Positions 61,424 through 64,000 of a stretch of 64,000 nucleotides of DNA are shown here, piece by piece (positions within the stretch are counted from its first letter, which is position 1; each line of letters begins with the position of its first letter). The position numbers and the translations under genes are program-made. Origin of the DNA: JADKAV01 sp963704075 (GTDB lineage Bacteria; Actinomycetota; Actinomycetes; S36-B12; UBA10799); assembly GCA_963704075.1 (NCBI GenBank), contig CAVPGV010000009.1, forward strand, positions 248,001 through 312,000. The letters run 5' to 3'. Under the pieces are notes generated by a model, which saw nothing but the letters and a program-made list of their open reading frames with translations, ran no database searches and was not told the DNA's origin.

Positions 61424-61428
61424 AGCGT

Positions 61429-62436
61429 TTAGAAGAACACCGACCGCCGCGCGACCAGCAAGCGGTACAGCGTCTGCTGGATGGTCTCGCGGACCTGATC
61501 GGTCAGGTCGAAGACCAGCATTGGGTCATCCGCGGCGCCCTCGGGAAACTCGTCGGTGCGGATCGGCTCGCCGAACTCGATGATCCACTTGCTGGGCAGC
61601 GGCACCAATCCCAGCGGACCCAGCCACGGGAACGTCGGGGTGATCGGGAAGTACGGTGCCCCAAGCAGCCGGGCCAGGAGCTTGGCGTTGCCGATGATCG
61701 GATAGATCTCCTCGGCTCCGACGATGGAACACGGGATGATCGGGGTCTTCGTGCGCAGCGCCGCCGCCACGAACCCGCCCCGACCGAAGCGCTGCAGCTT
61801 GTACCGCTCGCTGAACGGCTTGCCGACCCCCTTGAAACCCTCGGGCCACACCCCGACCAGCTCGCCGGAGGACAGCAGGCGTTCGGCGTCCGGCGCACAG
61901 GCCAGTGTGTGCCCGCCTTTGCGGGCGAGTTCGGAGACGATCGGAAGCTGGAAGACGAAGTCGGCGCCGAGCATGCGCAACCGCCGGTGCTCCGGGTGGT
62001 TGTCCCAGATCGCCAGTTGGGTCATCATCGAGTCGACGGCCACGGTTCCCGAGTGGTTGGCCACCAGCAGGGCACCACCGGTGTCCGGGATGTTCTCCAG
62101 GCCGCGGGTCTCGATCCGGAACCAGCGCTTGTAGAGCGGCCGCAGCGGTGCGAGCAGGATGCGGTCGGTGAGTTCGGGGTCGAAGCCGAAGTCGTCGACC
62201 TTGTAGTCGCCGGTGATCCGCCGGCGCAGGAACGCCAGCGCCCCGGCGACCCGGGTGTCCCAGTCGACATGTTCCTCGGCGCCGGGCAGCGGCGCACTGT
62301 CCGGCATCACATCCTCCGCCGGAGCGGTGCTCGAGCGGCTGGCCCGGGCCCCGCGGGGAGCGGAGGCCTTCTTGGTCGCCGGCTTCTTCTTCTTCGGATC
62401 CTTGCCCTTGAGTGGGATGACACGCGCATCAGGCAC
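61429..62436 (-). CDS. Lysophospholipid (1-acylglycerol-3-phosphate) acyltransferase family protein
   Basis: A 335-residue PlsC-like protein. A basic, Lys/Ala/Pro-rich N-terminus (about 50 residues) precedes the catalytic domain. The catalytic motif LVANHSGTVAVDSMM lies near residues 124-138 (His128, Asp135), VGVWPEGFKGVGKPFSERY near 193-211 is the acceptor phosphate region, and IIPCSIVGAEE lies near 234-244. A homologue is conserved beside the epimerase gene in mycobacteria. It overlaps the epimerase gene stop by 8 bp. Acyl acceptor is not known. Confidence 0.9.
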   Translation of the reverse strand: MPDARVIPLKGKDPKKKKPATKKASAPRGARASRSSTAPAEDVMPDSAPLPGAEEHVDWDTRVAGALAFLRRRITGDYKVDDFGFDPELTDRILLAPLRPLYKRWFRIETRGLENIPDTGGALLVANHSGTVAVDSMMTQLAIWDNHPEHRRLRMLGADFVFQLPIVSELARKGGHTLACAPDAERLLSSGELVGVWPEGFKGVGKPFSERYKLQRFGRGGFVAAALRTKTPIIPCSIVGAEEIYPIIGNAKLLARLLGAPYFPITPTFPWLGPLGLVPLPSKWIIEFGEPIRTDEFPEGAADDPMLVFDLTDQVRETIQQTLYRLLVARRSVFF

Positions 62437-63463
62437 CGGTCGACTCCTTTCCGGTCAGCAGCGACAGCAGTTGGTCTTCGATGTTCTCGACCCGCTCCGG
62501 GGGCAGCAGCCGGTTGAGGTTGTGTGCCTCCACGAAAGCGTCGAACGTCTCCGAGGTCGTGTGCTGGGGGATGAAACCGAACTCGGTGCGCATCCGGGAC
62601 GTGTCGATGCCACGGCCGTAGGTCAGGAAGCGCACCTGCTCCGGGGAGAAGTCGGCCAGCCCGAGCCGGCGGAACAGTGCCCCGACTCCGAACGCGAACG
62701 GCCCCGCCACCGGCAGAACCGGCCGACCGGCCCGCCGTGCCGCCTGTGATACCAGGATCACGCCGTCACCTGCGACGTTGAACGTCCCCGGGTGATCCTC
62801 GACGGTGGCCCGGCGCAGCGCATCAAGGCCGTCGTCCTCGTGGATGAACTGCAGGCGCGCATCGAAGCCGAGCACCACGGGGATCACCGGCAGCGAGAAG
62901 TACGTGGCCATCGGCGTCTGCACCCGCGGGCCGAAGTAGTTGGCGAAACGCAAGGTGGTTACCGCGACATCGGGCCGGCGGCGGGCGAAGCCGCGCACGT
63001 AGGCCTCGACCTCGACGCTGTCCTTGGCCCAGCCGGAGGTCGGAGCGTGCTTCGGCTCCATCTCCTCGGTGAACATCGCGGGGTCCTTGGGACCTGCCCC
63101 GTACACCGACGAGGTGGACTTGACGACCAGCTTGCGCACCGTCGGCGACTTCTGACATGCGGCGAGCAGTTGCATGGTGCCGATGACGTTGATCTCCTTC
63201 ATCGACATCCGGCCGCCGGCCTGCATGGGCGTGGCGATGACGCCCATGTGGACCACCGTGTCCACTTGGGCCGCGTCGATGACCTTCGCGATGATGGGGT
63301 TGCGGATGTCGGCGCGCACGAACTCCGCGCCTCCGATCTCCTGGCGCGGGGCGACCACGTCCACCCCGATCACCCGATCGACGTCGGGATCCTGGGTGAG
63401 GATCTGCGCCATCCGTCCCCCGAGGTAGCGGGAGACGCCGGTGACCAGAACCACGCGTCCCAT
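62429..63463 (-). CDS. NAD-dependent epimerase/dehydratase (extended SDR)
   Basis: A 344-residue Rossmann-fold protein. The nucleotide motif is VTGVSRYLGGRMA near residues 7-19, a variant of GxxGxxG. The conserved ADIRNP lies near 50-55, and LVVKSTSSVYG near 112-122. The usual YxxxK is not clearly present; SGWAKDSVEVE near 143-153 has the Lys but the preceding Tyr appears replaced. The mycobacterial counterpart is annotated as a UDP-glucose epimerase, but the active-site deviation argues against assuming that. It is part of the bS22-epimerase-acyltransferase operon. Confidence 0.87.
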   Translation of the reverse strand: MGRVVLVTGVSRYLGGRMAQILTQDPDVDRVIGVDVVAPRQEIGGAEFVRADIRNPIIAKVIDAAQVDTVVHMGVIATPMQAGGRMSMKEINVIGTMQLLAACQKSPTVRKLVVKSTSSVYGAGPKDPAMFTEEMEPKHAPTSGWAKDSVEVEAYVRGFARRRPDVAVTTLRFANYFGPRVQTPMATYFSLPVIPVVLGFDARLQFIHEDDGLDALRRATVEDHPGTFNVAGDGVILVSQAARRAGRPVLPVAGPFAFGVGALFRRLGLADFSPEQVRFLTYGRGIDTSRMRTEFGFIPQHTTSETFDAFVEAHNLNRLLPPERVENIEDQLLSLLTGKESTGA

Positions 63464-63472
63464 CGGCGCCTA

Positions 63473-63571
63473 CTACTTCTTGTTGCGCCGCTGGACGCGG
63501 GTCTTGCGCAGCAGCTTGCGATGCTTCTTCTTCGCCATGCGCTTGCGCCGCTTCTTGACCACCGAACCCAT
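63473..63571 (-). CDS. Small ribosomal protein bS22-type (AURKAIP1/COX24 domain) micro-protein
   Basis: A 32-residue, extremely basic protein (MGSVVKKRRKRMAKKKHRK and onward, ending RVQRRNKK). This is the actinobacterial bS22-type ribosomal protein, known in mycobacteria from the equivalent position upstream of the epimerase gene. A perfect ribosome binding site (GGAGG) precedes the ATG, and a possible -10 TACCCT lies at 63612-63607. The stop codon is 9 bp from the epimerase start, so it heads that operon. Confidence 0.93.
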   Translation of the reverse strand: MGSVVKKRRKRMAKKKHRKLLRKTRVQRRNKK

Positions 63572-63622
63572 TAAGGCCTCCTACGACCGTCGTCGACTAC
63601 TTCCCCAGGGTAGTTCGTCGGG

Positions 63623-64000
63623 CTAGAACATGGGATCGGGGTCTGGGTCGATCCCCAGATGCGGAAACGCCGCACGCCGGGAGGCGAGCACAGCCGCGTC
63701 CACGGGGTCGTCCGGGTTGTATCCCATCTCCCAGCTGCGCACCCAGGGATCCCGGTCATTGCCCATCGTCAGGGGCGGGTCGCGCTGCAGGACGTTGCTC
63801 ACCAGTTCCCGGAACGCCTCCGGAGTAGCCTCCGTGGGCTCGATGGGCCGTTCCAGTGCCTCGGCCAGCAGGTGCGTCCACGCCAGCGGGACCACATCGA
63901 CCCACTCATAGCCACCGCCACCGGTGGCGATCCACCGTCCCTCGGCGTGGGTATGGGCAAGTCGGTGCAGCGCCCGGTACGACATACGCTGACCCTCGAT
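63623..64000 (-). CDS. AcuC-like histone deacetylase family protein, C-terminal part
   Basis: The last 125 residues of a protein that runs off the window. The motif IATGGGGYEWVDVVPLAW near the beginning corresponds to the active-site glycine-rich loop and Tyr of class I-like deacetylases of the AcuC type. After it, the sequence matches the C-terminal region of actinobacterial AcuC proteins, including HTHAEGRW. AcuC removes acetyl groups, for example from acetyl-CoA synthetase. The catalytic His and zinc ligands lie outside the window, so activity cannot be judged. Confidence 0.85.
   Translation of the reverse strand: MEGQRMSYRALHRLAHTHAEGRWIATGGGGYEWVDVVPLAWTHLLAEALERPIEPTEATPEAFRELVSNVLQRDPPLTMGNDRDPWVRSWEMGYNPDDPVDAAVLASRRAAFPHLGIDPDPDPMF

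Noticed and set aside
1..64000. CRISPR arrays, tRNA or rRNA genes, transposases, integrases, phage genes or toxin-antitoxin pairs.
   Set aside because: I scanned for regularly spaced repeats, cloverleaf-like segments and familiar protein motifs and found none. The only repeats are the intergenic elements listed.

Overview
This is a high-G+C actinobacterial chromosome segment of housekeeping character. The evidence is the 14-subunit-type complex I operon, an actinobacterial menaquinone gene set, the hemACD(fusion)B order with rex directly upstream, a bS22-type micro-protein beside an epimerase and an acyltransferase (an arrangement known from mycobacteria), GTG starts, and ATGA/GTGA/TGATG stop-start overlaps nearly everywhere. 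Order or genus cannot be fixed by eye. I see no rRNA, tRNA, CRISPR array, phage or insertion sequence.

Layout. 1-9145 (minus): nuoA to nuoI and the first codons of nuoJ. 9584-10998 (minus): a lipoprotein and menG. 11095-18876: isochorismate synthase (plus), then menD-menC-menB (minus) and menE-menA (plus), so the classical menaquinone route is nearly complete. 18832-25519: DUF4229 and PLDc_N small membrane proteins, then a minus-strand operon hemL, histidine phosphatase, TlpA-like thioredoxin, ccdA, resB, ccsB for heme supply and cytochrome c maturation. 25609-32941: a TMEM175-like channel, a DUF998 protein, fadA-fadB beta-oxidation, a Kef-type antiporter, a lipoprotein and a DUF2510 membrane protein. 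33038-37808 (plus): a sphingosine-1-phosphate-lyase-like enzyme translationally coupled to an FGGY kinase, then an unusual aldehyde dehydrogenase. 37931-40357: poorly known small proteins. 40375-43957 (minus): a thiBPQ thiamine importer under a TPP riboswitch. 44014-46283 (plus): a PQ-loop protein, then a CsoR-family-type operator on a leaderless two-gene operon (CPxC membrane protein and TDT transporter). 46318-52806: an ABC permease without adjacent ATPase, an OatA-like acyltransferase and two secreted proteins. 52891-58315 (minus): rex-hemA-hemC-hemD-hemB. 58639-64000: glutaredoxin-like protein, FadD, HAD phosphatase, PlsC-like acyltransferase, epimerase, bS22 and the end of an AcuC-like deacetylase.

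The genes fit together as a respiratory and cofactor block: complex I feeds menaquinone, the men genes make that quinone, the hem and ccs genes supply heme and cytochrome c, and Rex is the NADH-sensing repressor next to heme synthesis.

Two cross-cutting observations. First, about a dozen conserved genes (nuoG, menC, menA, ccsB, ccdA, fadA, fadB, the antiporter, thiQ, thiB and others) are interrupted by single indels while both halves stay conserved. That pattern points to assembly or sequencing errors rather than gene decay. Second, the intergenic DNA is rich in dyad-symmetric elements: a 136-bp tandem repeat, a 140-bp element with perfect 15-bp inverted ends, a 107-bp inverted array of 19-bp-spaced boxes, and hairpins at nearly every convergent gene junction.
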